NCBI GenBank assembly: GCA_963855995.1 | Contig: OY979716.1 | Coordinates: 91,767,369 to 91,831,368, forward strand | Length of the DNA: 64,000 nt | Origin: Muricea muricata | Lineage: Eukaryota; Cnidaria; Anthozoa; Malacalcyonacea; Plexauridae | Reading direction: 5' to 3' | In this document: piece by piece, positions 37,780 to 49,864 of the stretch | How positions within the stretch are numbered: position 1 is the stretch's first letter | Layout: every line of letters begins with the position of its first letter | Position numbers and translations under genes: made by a program | Notes under the pieces: model-generated | Told to the model about the DNA's origin: nothing | Databases searched by the model: none | Seen by the model: only the letters and a program-made list of their open reading frames with translations

Positions 37780-40700
37780 ATGTTGCCTATAACAGATTAT
37801 CAAAGTAGGTCTTTGAATTATTAGTATTGTGTTGTACTGTGTTCCATTACAATGGTCAAATGATCAATTGCATACAATAATTAGCCATGGTGGATCGCTT
37901 TTCCTGCGCCAGAGGTTGTGATTCTCCTGCACCACGCCAAAATGGTTGCATGCCACGGCAGAGATCTCTGGCGCAACTGACAAACGTCCCACCAAGGATA
38001 ATTAGGTAGTATTTGTAATATGTTGAATTGTAGTTCTCAAATTATTGTGTTGAGCTGATCAAAAGTTGTACATTGTTGCGCATTAACTTTTCCAAAGTAG
38101 TCTTTTGTATAATTGTAATAGTAATCGTGAATCAGAACTGTATTTCAATGCGAAGTTCGTATCGGGAGCCCCCCCCCCCCCCTGCTCAGACTGTCAAATT
38201 TGGAATTTGTGTAACAGAGATTTTAAAATTTTACCGAACATTTACTTTATTATTCCGAACATTGTTTAGTGCAGTCTTTGTGTACAAACTGACTTGCAAA
38301 TTCCAAGATGAACTTTTGAACTTTCTGACAAATTTTGCAATGAAGTTGAGCAAATTTAAGTGAGAAGTTAGCTGAAGTAACCCATGACAGTAGATAGATG
38401 GCATTGAAATTGCAGGTTGGAGATGTTTGCTCTGCAATACAACCTTTTTATGTGACTTTAGGCTTGTATAATATTGTCTGCATTGGAATTGCCTAATGTC
38501 CAATATAACTAGACACATTGGTAAGCATGGATGGGCAGGGGGTTAGCATTTTGTGCCTCTTACCACTAAAAGCAAGTCTGTTTCATGTAAGTATTGGAAT
38601 TCTTGCAGCTGGTCGCCTGAACATTTGTAGTTTGATGACATTAATTATTTTTGAAAAATAAAGTCATCTTGCAATTCAAGATTTGAATAAAAACAAGACA
38701 AACAATTGAGACTGTAAATTTTCGACTTTATTTCAAAGTCATCGTCAGACAGAATGAAACATAACACTTTACATACAGCATATATACAGAGCAAGAGAGC
38801 AAAAACACTGCGTCACCGGAAGCGAGGGATTACCTAAGACTGTTAGGCTATATTTACATGATAGAAATTTATATTTATATTTACAAATAGACAAGCACTG
38901 ACCCAACTGGTAGAAGGTGGAATGTAGATGTAGCATCATTATGTGAAGAGTTGAAGCTCTTTGCTAGCCTTCAGTCCTGTGTTAATTGTTGTATTTAATC
39001 AGTAAAGCTTCAAGAAAAGCAAGGATATTGTAACTGGTAGATCTAGTTAAGTGCAAGATTCGGAAGTGATTGAAAACTAAATTTTCAATAGGAGTGGGCA
39101 CATTGTCAGAAGGAAGAGGGATGTCATTTAGTAGACATCCCTCTTCCTTCTGACAATGTGCCCACTCGTATTGAAAATTTAGCTTTCAATAACTTCCGAA
39201 TCTTGCACTTAACTAGATCTACCAGTCACAATATCCTTGCTTTTCTTGAAGCTTTACTGATTAAATACAACAATCCACAACTTAACACAGGACTGAAGGC
39301 TAGCAAAGAGCTTCAACTCTTCACATAATGATGCTACATCTACATTCCACTTTCTACCAGTTGGGTCAGTGCTTGTCTATTTGTAGATATATATAAATAT
39401 AAATTTCTATCATGTAAATATAGCCTAACAGTCTTAAGGCGGATTTCCATTCAGTGCAAAATGTCGCGCGATTGATTTTTCGCGAGCGCTTTCTTTTGAA
39501 GTGTGTGAAGTCAACCACAGCTAATGAGATTTGTTCCGCTTGACTGTTTGTAATTCAAAAGAAAGCGCTCGCTAAAAGTCGATCGCACGACATTTTTCAC
39601 TGAATGGAAATCCGCCTTTAGGTAATCCCTCGCTTCCAGCGACGCAGTGTTTTCGCTCTCTTGCTCTGTATATACTGTATGCTGTATGTAAAGTGTTATG
39701 TTTCATTCTGTCTGACGATGACTTTGAAATGAAGTCGAAAATTTATATACGGTACAGTTTCAATTGTTTGTCTAGTTTTTATTCAAATCTTGAATTGCAA
39801 GATGACTTTATTTTTCGGAATTTGTTTCTTTTTATATTTTCTTAAATTGTCGGCTGGCCGTGGTTTTTTAATTATTTTTGTTTCGTATAAATTGCCAGGT
39901 GACTTGATTTTCCTGCATTCTGATTGGTCAAGACTCACTGTCTTTGACTTTTCTCTGCACACTCTGGTTCTCCTCCCTCTCCAAAATCAGTGCATATAAT
40001 GAACAACCGAGGGCCACTAGGTCATCAATATCTACACAGTAACACAGCCATGTGTCACATTTATAAAGCAAAGTCACTAACCTAACTAGCCTCACCTAAC
40101 ACATGGTGTAATGTGGCATGTGAGTATGCTGTATGTAGCTGATAAGCTGATAAAATGGATGCTGGAGAGCTAATTTGTTGTGATAGTGGTATTCATAGAG
40201 AAACACAGGTTTTTGTTGCATGAATTTGTTAATGTTTGTTTAGGTGTTTTTAATACTTGAGTATAAAAAGTCCTGCCGTTAATTGCACAATTGGCAAATA
40301 AATTTAACATTCAGAATATTTCTTATAAAACTTGATGACTGTGAAGAATTTGTTCTTGATCTGTAATGCACACATGAGCACTGCATAACAAGTCAGATAA
40401 ACTAGGCATTTTTTATAGGGCCGGAATTATTGTGTCTAAATGGAGAATTTGCAACAAAATATCAAGCCTTAAAACAGTTGTCTACACAACTTTTTAAGAT
40501 AAGGACTGACAATTCTGATTTCTTGCTATCCCTATTACTACATACATATAAGATTCCCCCCAAAAAAAATGCAACAGTTGGCTGGAGTTATTGTTGTATC
40601 TCACTTTTTCTTGATATATTTTCATAGCAGTTACCCATAATAGCCTAACAACACAGTTTGATTGATTGAACAACTGTAATGATTAATGCTATTGTTTTTT

Positions 40701-43700
40701 TATTTAAAAGTTGTACATTTTGTTTATACATTTCATGTTGTGTGGATCAAGTGAATGGTAATTAACAGTTTTTTGTTTTTCTCAGCATTTCCCCCCACGC
40801 TAATCAAACGTTGTGTGATATATCTTGCATTTGCTTTTGATGTCATTGTGTAAAAGGGTTATTCTAGACAATTTACACTTTAAATTAAGGCAAAGACTTG
40901 AAATACCAGTCATTATGACTTGTTAACATAATGCTATTCTGACCCACGCTGCAGATAACCCAAGTCCGAAAATGCATTTATATTGCATTCCCAACCATTC
41001 TTGATTTACTCTATTGTTAAACATTGACTTTTTGTATATTCCTAAAATTATTTTTGTGGTAATTAAAGCTTCAATTCAATTCAAACAGACTTGTGTGATC
41101 TGCCCATGCAGGCGGCATAATAATGTCCTATACTATAGCCTCGTAGAATAAAGTTGCTAACTTCACCTAACTCATAGCGTAATTTGGCATGTGAGTACTG
41201 TATGCCATAGGTTGCTGATAAGCTGATAATATGGCCTGTATAGAACCTTGAAATTTGTTGTGGTAGTGGTATTCATGGGGAAAAACAAATTTTTGTCATA
41301 TAACTTTGGTTGTGTTTGTTTAGATGTTTTTAATGCTTCAGTATAAAAAGTCATGCTGGTAATACACAATTGCTAAATAAATTTAACCTTTAGAATATTT
41401 CTTAATATAAAACTTGATCTTAAAAAAGTGTTAGACGAGTGTATTTAATTACTTTTTGCCGTATACTTGTGCCTTGTGCCTTGCTTAATACAGTATATAT
41501 TGTGCAGGGGGTGTTTAATGTATTAAAGTTGTCTGGACAGAGGGGTGTTTCAGGTTTAAAAGTTTAGTTTTTCATTCATTCTTCCCCTAGCTCCCTGTAC
41601 TTAATGACTGATCCCTTACAAGTTAAAGACTTTCCTTGTAAACAGTAATTCAAAGTAACAGCTATCATTCAGCTATCAATTTTATTGAACATACTGTAAT
41701 TCCTTTTTTTAGAAATTGGTATTGGTGTGACTGGATTTGGGGTGTTTTTCCTTTTCTTTGGTGTGATATTTTTCTTTGATAAAGGATTACTTGCTATAGG
41801 AAATGTAAGGTGGCTTATAATATTGTTTTGTCATAACTTAACTTTACAGCATGAATGACTGGATAAAAAGTACTTTTTTACATTGAAAACATTTGGTCAG
41901 CATTAATTACCACGAGTGCTGTAACCAAAATGGACTTCCTCAGCTTACAACTTAGCTGTCCCATTTCAGATCACACGATTGTTGAATGACCGCCAGCAAT
42001 AATACGTTACCCATTTGAAATCACATGACCTGAAATGGATTAATTAGCATGTAAGCTAAGATGGCCTATTGACATGACTCTTTGACAGGGTGTCAGCCCA
42101 CTCCTTTTTAATTTATAAGCAGTATAAAAATGTGTTTCCACAACATTTTACGTGGGGTGGAGGATGTTACTAACCCCAGTGATATCACTGTTGGGGCAAT
42201 GCGTCACCTGCTTCTTGTGGAATTATGTAGAAACGTTATGTTGTTCACAACACATGCTTTTATGTTTTCTTCCGGCGAGAGAACCCATGCGTTTGATATT
42301 TTTCTGTACTTCACTATTAATAACATATCCCAGACGATCCGTTCGTTTTACCCCCAAAGAGTTATTGGTGACAAAGTTTAACAATCCAGGAACGTAACGG
42401 TTTTGTATTTTCATGCATAAAAATTGATTGGGTGGTTTAGAGTATCCATACCCTGTACATCAATACATGTATTAAATAGAAGACACCACATGGAAACTGC
42501 GGCGTACGTACTGTATTTAGATTAGCAGTTTGTTTGCGCTGTGTGACACAACGAAAATATTTTGTGGACTTAAATTGTAAAAGCCTGGCCATGCCAATTG
42601 CTCAGTTGATAGAGCATGAAGCGGCCTTGAAATCCGAAAATGTGAGCTCGACCTTAGTAAGTAGTCTTAGAACTTTAAGTTGTGCCACTGCATATAGAAT
42701 ACGTCATGCAATGCTATGAAAATAATTTGATTATTGTAGTATCAAAAGAGTAGGAAGTAAGAGGGAGTATCAAAAAGCCTCAACCATTTGAAATTAAGTA
42801 ATCTTCCATGCAGTTTTGTCCCATGAGTATGTCTCATGAGACCCTATGTACCCTATGTATTACTTCAAAGCAATTAAATCTGTCAAATACGTTATAAATA
42901 ATTTGAATTTGAAAGGGTCCAGTGGGTTTTTTATACACTTTGTAGCATTATACGGTATAATTGCAGTTTGTTGAGATTGACTTTCTCTTTTAGATCCTCT
43001 TCATATCTGGTTTAACATTAGTAATTGGGCTCGAGAGGACATTTAGATTTTTCTTTCAAAAACATAAATTAAAAGGAAGTGCGTTTTTTATTGGAGGAAT
43101 ATTTGTAGTTCTTATTGGCTGGCCCATGATTGGCATGTTGCTGGAGACTTATGGTTTTGTTTTGCTATTTGGGTAAGCTATGTAGCTATACTATACAGTC
43201 CTATGTACTGTGTGAATTTCAAATGCACGCTAATGTATATTCGTATTTGACACACTTCTTGCTGTGCAACACACTCGTTTCCAGGCTCTCTGTGGTGGAA
43301 CGTGAGGTAGAAGGACCTGGCAAAGGCTGGTTGTCACATGACCAAATTTTCCAATATATTTGGAAAATTTATTACAGAAATTAAGTAACCGAGAAGTTGT
43401 AGGTAAAATTTGGTCATGTGACAACCACCCTTTGCCAGGGCCTTCTACATCGCGTTCCACCACAGAGGCCTGGAAACGAGGTTCTGTAACGGTTTTCTAG
43501 TAATTAAACCAATAACTGAAGATGATGTCCAGGGGTGCCGTTTAAGCTAAACGCCTTTGATAAAACGCGGCTGGGAAAAATTTTAAAACACTCTTATTCA
43601 TTTTGTACATGATTGGACGACGCATTTTATGGAACTAAATGTTTCGTTTAATGCAATGGGGTTTTTTTAACAACTTTATTGAACTAAGCCAACTGGCGAG

Positions 43701-46358
43701 AGCACGAACGGGACTGGAAGACCCTTGCGAGGCACTCTCCCAAGAACAATAACATTTACAATAAGTAATAATAACATTTACAAGTACACAATAACGTAAG
43801 CAAATAAATTGTAAACATAATATGCAAATACACGCAAGCACACAGCATGTGTCAGTTATCTCAGGTTAAATCTTCATACCAATGAAATTACAATCAGTTT
43901 AGTTTAAATTACATAGTTGTCATGTTTAGACAGAAACAATTACTTTGCTTGTTCGATGAATTCGTATCTAGATCTGTCTGATTCAATCCGCCCCAGTCCG
44001 TTCTGCGCAGCGAGTTGTGCTCACAACAAAGTGGGACCCGCAAGGCCGCAAATATAAAGATTGTCTAATATTCTCATCTTTTAAACTATGGCTTATATTC
44101 ATTTACCGGTATAGCAAATTGGAGACCTGACAGATATTCAGTTGGTAAATCATACTTTTCAAAATATTGCAGTTCAAAATGTAAACGTTTGTTTCCATTG
44201 CACACTGGACATCATTATTAACAGTTTGCAACAATCAAGGCCGGATGTGTGTGTGAGGAGAGAGGAGGTGCAACAGTTTGTGTCCCACCCTTTTTTTGAT
44301 ATAAGGTTCATAGAAAGGTGCTCACCTATCAACACATATTCAAATTTCAAATAATTTGGTACTAAAATTATTTGGAGCTGCTTTTTGCAAATGAAAATCG
44401 AACATGCAGTTTTTTTCACGACTGGTGCATTCAAACAGTTATTTTATGTGAATGTAAGATTTTCATTCCGAGTCTATGACTTTTATAGAGGTTTCCTCCC
44501 TGTTGTAGTCAATTTTCTGAGAAGAGTACCGGTCATCGGCAATATACTCAATATGCCTGGGATAAGTTCAGTAAGTATACGCGTTACGTACATCGGACAG
44601 TTGAAATTTTCGCCAACATACTAAGTCGATCATGTTACTTTTGTGAAAGAGTAATGTATGTTTAACATTTGGGCTCGTACTACAGTATGTACAAAAACAG
44701 CACATAATAGGTTGCAATAGCCGTAAGGCAAGTAAAAGACTTTATTCTTGTAGACTTTATTGAACCGGACTTTCAGACTTTATTCAACAGGACGTTCAAA
44801 CTTTATTCAACAGGACTTTCAGACTTTATTCAACAGGACTTTCAGACTTTATTCAACAGGACTTTCAGACTTTATCCAACAGGACTTTCAGACTTTATCC
44901 AACAGGACTTTCAGACTTTATTCAACAGGACTTTCAGACTTTATTCAACAGGACTTTCAGACTTTATTCAACAGGACTTTCAGACTTTATTCAACAGGAC
45001 TTTCAGACTTTATTCAACAGAACTTTCAGACTTTATTCAACAGAACTTTCAGACTTTATTCAACAGGACTTTCAGACTTTATTCAACAGGACTTTCAGAC
45101 TTTATTCAACAGGACTTTCAGACTTTATTCAACAGGACTTTCAGACTTTATCCAACAGGACTTTCAGACTTTATTCAACAGGACTTTCAGACTTTATTCA
45201 ACAGGACTTTCAGACTTTATTCAACAGGACTTTCAGACTTTATTCAACAGGACTTTCAAACTTTATTCAACAGGACTTTCAAACTTTATTCAACAGGACT
45301 TTCAGACTTTATTCAACAGGACTTTCAAACTTTATTCAACAGGACTTTCAGACTTTATTCAACAGGACTTTCAGACTTTATTCAACAGGACTTTCAGATT
45401 TTATTCAACAGAACTTTCAGACTTTATTCAACAGGACTTTCAGACTTTATTCAACAGGACTTTCAGACTTTATTCAACAGGACTTTCATGCAGACTTTAC
45501 AACCTTCGAAGATGCTCAGAACAGTGCACCGCCATCGCAAAGGCGCAGGTTCACGTCCTGCCGTAGGACCTATGTAGTTGATGAATTTCGATCCAGGAAT
45601 GATTTCTACTGGATAATTAGAACGCATTTACCCTTTGTTTAAATATATCATGCATATAACATCGAGTGAAGTGCAACAAAATCATGGTTTACACTCAATC
45701 ATCATGTTTGTATTGCTAGCATGGGCAATTATACAGTATGTTCTCAGTTCAACAGGATTAAACAATGTTTTTGCTGCCATCATTGTTTATTGTTCACATG
45801 TGACAATGCTGTACCAAGTAGCGAAAACAACCTGACAATTCGTCATACTCTGCAAATATTTTTATCTTTCTTGCCATAGAAACGTTCAATTTCTAAAGAA
45901 ATGAATAATAATTTCTGGCTTCGCCACTGCCTACACAGGAAAAAACGAACAACCTGTTCTGGCCTGATGAAAACACCATTGAACAATGTTGTGCTGCCCA
46001 CATTGTTCAAGGTTGTCAGCAATGTTGTTCAACATATTGTTACACCTGATTGCAGGCTAATTCAGGCTCAGCAATGCTGAACAATATAGTTCACAACATT
46101 GAACAATGTTCGCAGCAAAAAATTGCTCAAGCCTGTTTTCATCAGGCCTGAGCAGGTTCGTTTCTGGCTGTGGAGTTCAAGCTTATGAGCAGATAATTCA
46201 TTTTCAATGTGCATGGTTACACGCGATATGTATAGGCCCATAGTTCATACAAACTGTGAATGCGTGCCGTTACTTCATGCTAAACGCTGATTATAATAGT
46301 GTGCGTTTTTTAGATTGTTAACAGAATTGCCGGGGATCCATCTAACTCCATGGTCTGA
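37780..46358 (+). CDS. GOLT1B: GOT1/GOLT1B vesicle transport protein, complete, five exons
   Basis: Exons 37780-37804, 41713-41804, 42994-43172, 44489-44570 and 46314-46358 join at canonical GT/AG sites with matching phase to give 140 aa, close to the 138 aa of vertebrate GOT1B. The protein is a small four-helix membrane protein of the early secretory pathway, linked to ER-to-Golgi vesicle traffic. Family-diagnostic stretches are [58 protein letters not shown], and [15 protein letters not shown]; the C-terminus ends NSMV. The first exon codes only MLPITDYQ plus one base; it was chosen because it matches the family N-terminus and has the right phase at a GTAGGT donor. The last exon codes 14 residues. 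Intron 1 (3.9 kb) holds a large palindrome and a duplicated segment, intron 4 a minisatellite. No defect seen. Confidence 0.9.
38653..39816. repeat. Large near-perfect palindrome (foldback element) in GOT1 intron 1
   Basis: The left arm (38653-39125) is the reverse complement of the right arm (39134-39816) with an 8-nt loop at 39126-39133. The right arm is longer because a 181-bp MITE (39437-39617) is inserted in it. Arms match at about 95 percent by eye. Outer ends are GAAAAATAAAGTCATC and complement. The arms contain CTGACGATGACTTTGAAAT followed by AAAGTCGAAA. No coding. Confidence 0.9.
39437..39617. mobile_element. PIF/Harbinger-type MITE inserted in the palindrome, TTA duplication
   Basis: Inverted ends AGGCGGATTTCCATTCAGTG and complement, flanked by TTA on both sides (39434-39436, 39618-39620); the left arm of the host palindrome shows the empty site with one TTA. 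A 3-bp TWA duplication is typical of PIF/Harbinger. Confidence 0.85.
39868..39950. repeat. Repeat family B fragment
   Basis: GTATAAATTGCCAGGTGACTT, TTTTCCTGCATTCTGATTGG and TCAAGACTCACTGTCT match the left part of the copies at 23204 and 34916. The hairpin half is absent. Confidence 0.65.
40074..41420. repeat. Direct duplication in GOT1 intron 1 (40074-40340 and 41150-41420)
   Basis: The two 265-bp segments share long blocks such as GCTGATAAGCTGATAA, GTGGTATTCATG, AGTATAAAAAGTC and AAATAAATTTAAC, at roughly 80 percent identity. They are in the same orientation about 1.08 kb apart. Either an old tandem duplication or two copies of a dispersed repeat; the sequence between is not duplicated. Confidence 0.7.
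42591..42660 (+). repeat. tRNA-like fragment, possible SINE head
   Basis: GCTCAGTTGATAGAGCAT resembles a tRNA D-arm with RNA polymerase III A box, and GTGAGCTCGACCTT about 35 nt later resembles a weak B box. No cloverleaf can be closed, so it is a tRNA-derived SINE piece or tRNA pseudogene rather than a working tRNA. Confidence 0.4.
43274..43480. repeat. MITE-like inverted repeat (CTCGTTTCCAGGC)
   Basis: Left CTCGTTTCCAGGCTCTCTGT, TGGTTGTCACATGACCAAAT; right is the complement to 43480. About 207 bp with arms near 85 bp. In GOT1 intron 3. Confidence 0.8.
44752..45490. repeat. 23-bp minisatellite, about 32 copies
   Basis: Unit TTCAGACTTTATTCAACAGG plus ACT, 23 bp, repeated about 32 times with few substitutions (TCC for TTC, AAC for GAC). 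Because 23 is not a multiple of 3, one plus-strand frame stays open for 268 codons and reads the unit in all three phases in turn. That open frame is a by-product, not a gene: no start context, no homologue type, and it lies in GOT1 intron 4. Confidence 0.95.
45934..46173. repeat. MITE-like inverted repeat rich in TTGAACAATGTT
   Basis: Ends CACAGGAAAAAACGAAC and GTTCGTTTCTGGCTGTG; arms continue with CCTGTTCTGGCCTGAT and complement. The interior contains several inverted CATTGTTCAA/TTGAACAATG blocks. A fragment of the hAT-type MITE (45912-45930) abuts it. In GOT1 intron 4, ending 140 bp before the last exon. Confidence 0.75.
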
Positions 46359-47534
46359 CCAACATCCGAGCTGTTAATACCTGGAGAGAAGCTACAGGGT
46401 TGTTTGACATGTAATACGAACGCGGCATCGTGGCGATTTGAAACTTTATGTGATGGGTGGTATTTTGTTTTTAAGTTACATTTATTGCCCATTCACAACT
46501 CGCATGTATTACATGTGAATAATAACATGCCATTACGCATTTAACATTTGCCACCTTTGAGAAGACAGTACGATGTATGTATATGTTTTGTCAACATTTA
46601 TTGCATTACATTTATTTACAATTTATTACAACTTACAATTCATTACATTTTTTTAATGGCCTCGTTTCACGTGCGTATTTTCCAAGGGTTTCTGTGTAAT
46701 TGCGGATGGATTTGTTACAGAGCTCGAACTCAGAGAAAAACGTTTCTGTTTAAGAAAAACTGGGATATAACATTAAAGGTTGAAGCGGTTTTTTTCTTCC
46801 TGGAAACCTTGGTTTAGGTTTAAAAATTTTCTGCCATATTTTTTACGTGGCAATAACAAAATATCTGCCATCGTGCGTTATCTTAGGCATTAAAGATATG
46901 TCTTATATATGAATGTAGTACTAGAACATAAAATTGTAGTTGCATTGATAGGGTGAAACACAAAGACTGCTTCAAGTAAGTGAATGCCCGTCTACCAAGG
47001 ATTTTCAATACGTTTTAAATATTTAATTAATATATATTTATAAAAGCAACAGATTTTTTTCAAATTTTGGAGTTATCAAAAAAATTCTGTGAAATTCTCT
47101 GCAAAAATTTAGATCCATTTACCAGAGTAACAAGTTAATTTTGCAGTCATTATCCAATCCTAAAAGACTCTATGAAATTTTCTGCAAAAATAGAGATGCA
47201 AAAATTCTGGTCCCCAGTTCCCCAGGACCGGTACTTTTTCCACCTGTGTGTAATATTCAGAAGACTGCGGGAAGGGGGGATTGAACAAACACAAAACAAG
47301 GCCTTAGGTAAAATGCAATAAACGATAAGGTCTACTACAGCAAGAATAAAAGAAAAGGATATATACAAATGAACGAAGAGCAGTACAGAAAACTCATCTT
47401 TGTTTTTGTCTTGTCAAGAATGGGCAATGCGATCCCTTTATCTTCATGTGAAATTTTTCCCTAATAAACTAGCCAATTTTTTGTTGAGATTTGTGTCATC
47501 TGTTGTGTCATCACTGATGTATTTCATATATCTT

Positions 47535-47669
47535 ATTGAATGGTTTGACATGTAATCCGGCCGAGTATTTTACGAGTTTCGAACGTATTTTTCCGAGCCC
47601 TGAAAGGGCGAGGAAAAATGCGAGAAAGGAGCAAAATGCTCGGCCGGCTTATATGTCAAACCATTCAAT
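47535..47669. repeat. Hairpin repeat H10
   Basis: ATTGAATGGTTTGACATGTA, CCGGCCGAG on the left; complement ending at 47669. Inner pair CCGAGCCCTGAAAGGGCGAGG. Followed by TTTTTATTATATGAC and, 180 bp later, by TCTGATTGG. Confidence 0.8.
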
Positions 47670-48193
47670 GGGATTTTTATTATATGACATACCTGAAAAA
47701 GAACTTTTCCTTCGTTTTTTCGGAGGATTTGCATGTATGTGGCCTTGTGAACGGCAAATTATTGCAAGTGAAATGAGAACAATAATAAAACAAGTTGCAT
47801 ACTAAATAAGGAAAAACCGTTTACACTGACATCGTCATTCTTTAATCTGATTGGATATTACAAATACAAAAACCTGTCAATCAAGTTTTACATTTTTCAT
47901 TTTGACTGCAATAAGTCGGATTTTGGCTTCGTCTATACCAGAAAAACCGGTATAGACGAGGGCAAATACGGGTTTTACCGTGTAATCCGCTCTCAGATTT
48001 TTCGTGTTCTCGTGACCTTATTTGGTAAAATGGCGTCATTGTCATATAATAGTATTGGTTAGCAGGAGAATAATCTCTGCTAGTCATTGTAAAAAGTTGC
48101 ACTCTACTTCCATTTGTCACGCAACCAACACAGCGCCGACGCTAGAACGTCAATTGAGGCGGGGGTGTATTAGAAAATGATATACGAAGGTGC

Positions 48194-48301
48194 GAAGATA
48201 TGAATTTTATCTTCGAGTGGTGAATACAAATATTTTACGAATGAGCGCAGCGAATGAGTAGAATATTGTTTTCACCACGAGCAGATAAAATTCATATCTT
48301 C
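48194..48301. repeat. Hairpin repeat H6 (GAGCGCAGCGA centre)
   Basis: GAAGATATGAATTTTATC, GAGTGGTGAA arms with complement ending at 48301; centre CGAATGAGCGCAGCGAATGA. Same family as H5 at 34441 and followed by TTTTTATTATAC. Confidence 0.8.
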
Positions 48302-49682
48302 AAACTGCTGTGTAATGTTCTTTTTATTATACATGGACGTATTTTAAAGACCCAAGTTAGTATGATAAATTACCGATCGATAAAGCTAAAAATAGCTTTA
48401 TTTCAACTATTTACATCATAAGATTCAAACTCAGACTACCTGCATGTGCGTATGGAGATTTACTTGAAGTTCTTCCATTTGTTCAACACAAATAGGTAGT
48501 TTTTTCTTTGAGCAAAAGTGAAAATTGGTTTGCTGGCTGCTCTTACAAACATCGCCATGTTGAAAACACAAAATTATTGGTCGCGTGATCGATATCTTCA
48601 CCAGTAAAGATATGAAAAATATCTCACTGTATATTGATAGTATCTTACTGTCTACTATCTAATAAATAAAGGTTACTGCATCGTTTGCTCGTTTGTACGA
48701 TTTTTATCATGCACTTGTTGTGAATGATTGTTAAACTCCATGTAGTAGTGTTTGTGCCATACATAGTTTATGGCATACATTAGGTTCACACTGGAAGCCT
48801 GTAAAAGGCAAACAATGCTGAAACGAAATATTGAAGTCTCAAAACAGATTCATACTGTTTATTTCTTCATTATTTGGCTTAAATAGTGAGTCAAAGCTTC
48901 TCTTCTTTTTTTGTGGAATAAACTCTTCCTATTTTTATATGAAAGCCTAATAACCCTTTCGCGGCTTCCCGAGCACGCCCGCCATGTTGTGAGCAAAACG
49001 ACAATACGATTTTCTTCACTAGTGAGAATAACCCTATAGCCAATCGAAATGCCGATATGATAATTTTTCACTAGTGAAAAAAACCGTACGGCCAATGAAA
49101 ACGCTTATTCGCCTCTCCACAGTGAAAATACGATTTTTATTTCACCCGTGTACCTCGCGGAAATCTCTATATGTATGGCATAAATTCACATATTCGTGTC
49201 CTGTGCAACTAGTTTCTATTGAAATCAACTCTAGTAACAACTGAGTTCAAAAGAAATTAATCAGGCAGAACCTAAATATATGAATATTCACCCCACCCCC
49301 ACCCCACCCCACCCCCATTAACGTTCTAGCACCGACCCGGAACGTATGTAGAAATCCTCCTTGATACTCCAAGATAGCAGACAGCGCACTGTGATATTTC
49401 AAGCATCAAGCCAGATGGAAAATCTTTTTTCTGAAATTATTAGTAAAAAGAGTATATTTTATGTAGATTTAGCAACGAACAGTTTATTGCTATTATCATG
49501 GTAATTCATTGATTGTTTCATTAAATTTGTATCGGAAGGAAATGTCAGGACAGTATATACTGCAACATCGTGGTATAACTGCTCGGGTGGGGAATCTCAA
49601 ATCGTGAAATTTAGCAAATTTCATGCAGCAAATTTCATGTAGCAAATGAATTTTCTGAAAAACAATCAGCCAGTTGTTATAC

Positions 49683-49864
49683 CCGATCCGAACGTTGTAT
49701 CCCAATAAAATTATTGTCTCCAATAAATTATTGGGATTATCAGGGTTAGGGTTGGGGTTTGGGTCAGGGTTCATTTTAATTGCATGAAATGACAATTCCA
49801 GTAACTATTGGAATTATCAAACGTTGTAACCAGTAATTTTATTGGAAAACAACGTTCGGATCGG
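49683..49864. repeat. MITE family A, best-preserved copy
   Basis: Perfect 16-bp inverted ends CCGATCCGAACGTTGT / ACAACGTTCGGATCGG. The centre has CCAATAAATTATTGGGATTATC and the G-rich run GGGTTAGGGTTGGGGTTTGG. 182 bp, noncoding. Confidence 0.85.

Noticed and set aside
42591-42660. Functional tRNA gene
   Set aside because: No acceptor stem or closed cloverleaf can be drawn and the B box is poor.
44571-44624. Read-through end of GOT1 exon 4 as an alternative C-terminus
   Set aside because: A canonical GTAAGT donor at 44571 and a matching last exon at 46314 ending in NSMV fit the family better.
44752-45490. Possible CRISPR-like array
   Set aside because: The repeat units abut directly with no spacers, in a spliced eukaryotic gene.
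44760-45566. 268-codon plus-strand open frame of repeating [16 protein letters not shown] units
   Set aside because: It is the 23-bp minisatellite read through; it lies in a GOT1 intron and has no independent coding evidence.
49740-49775. Telomere repeat or internal telomeric site
   Set aside because: The TTAGGG-like run is short, imperfect and recurs inside every copy of MITE family A, so it belongs to the MITE.
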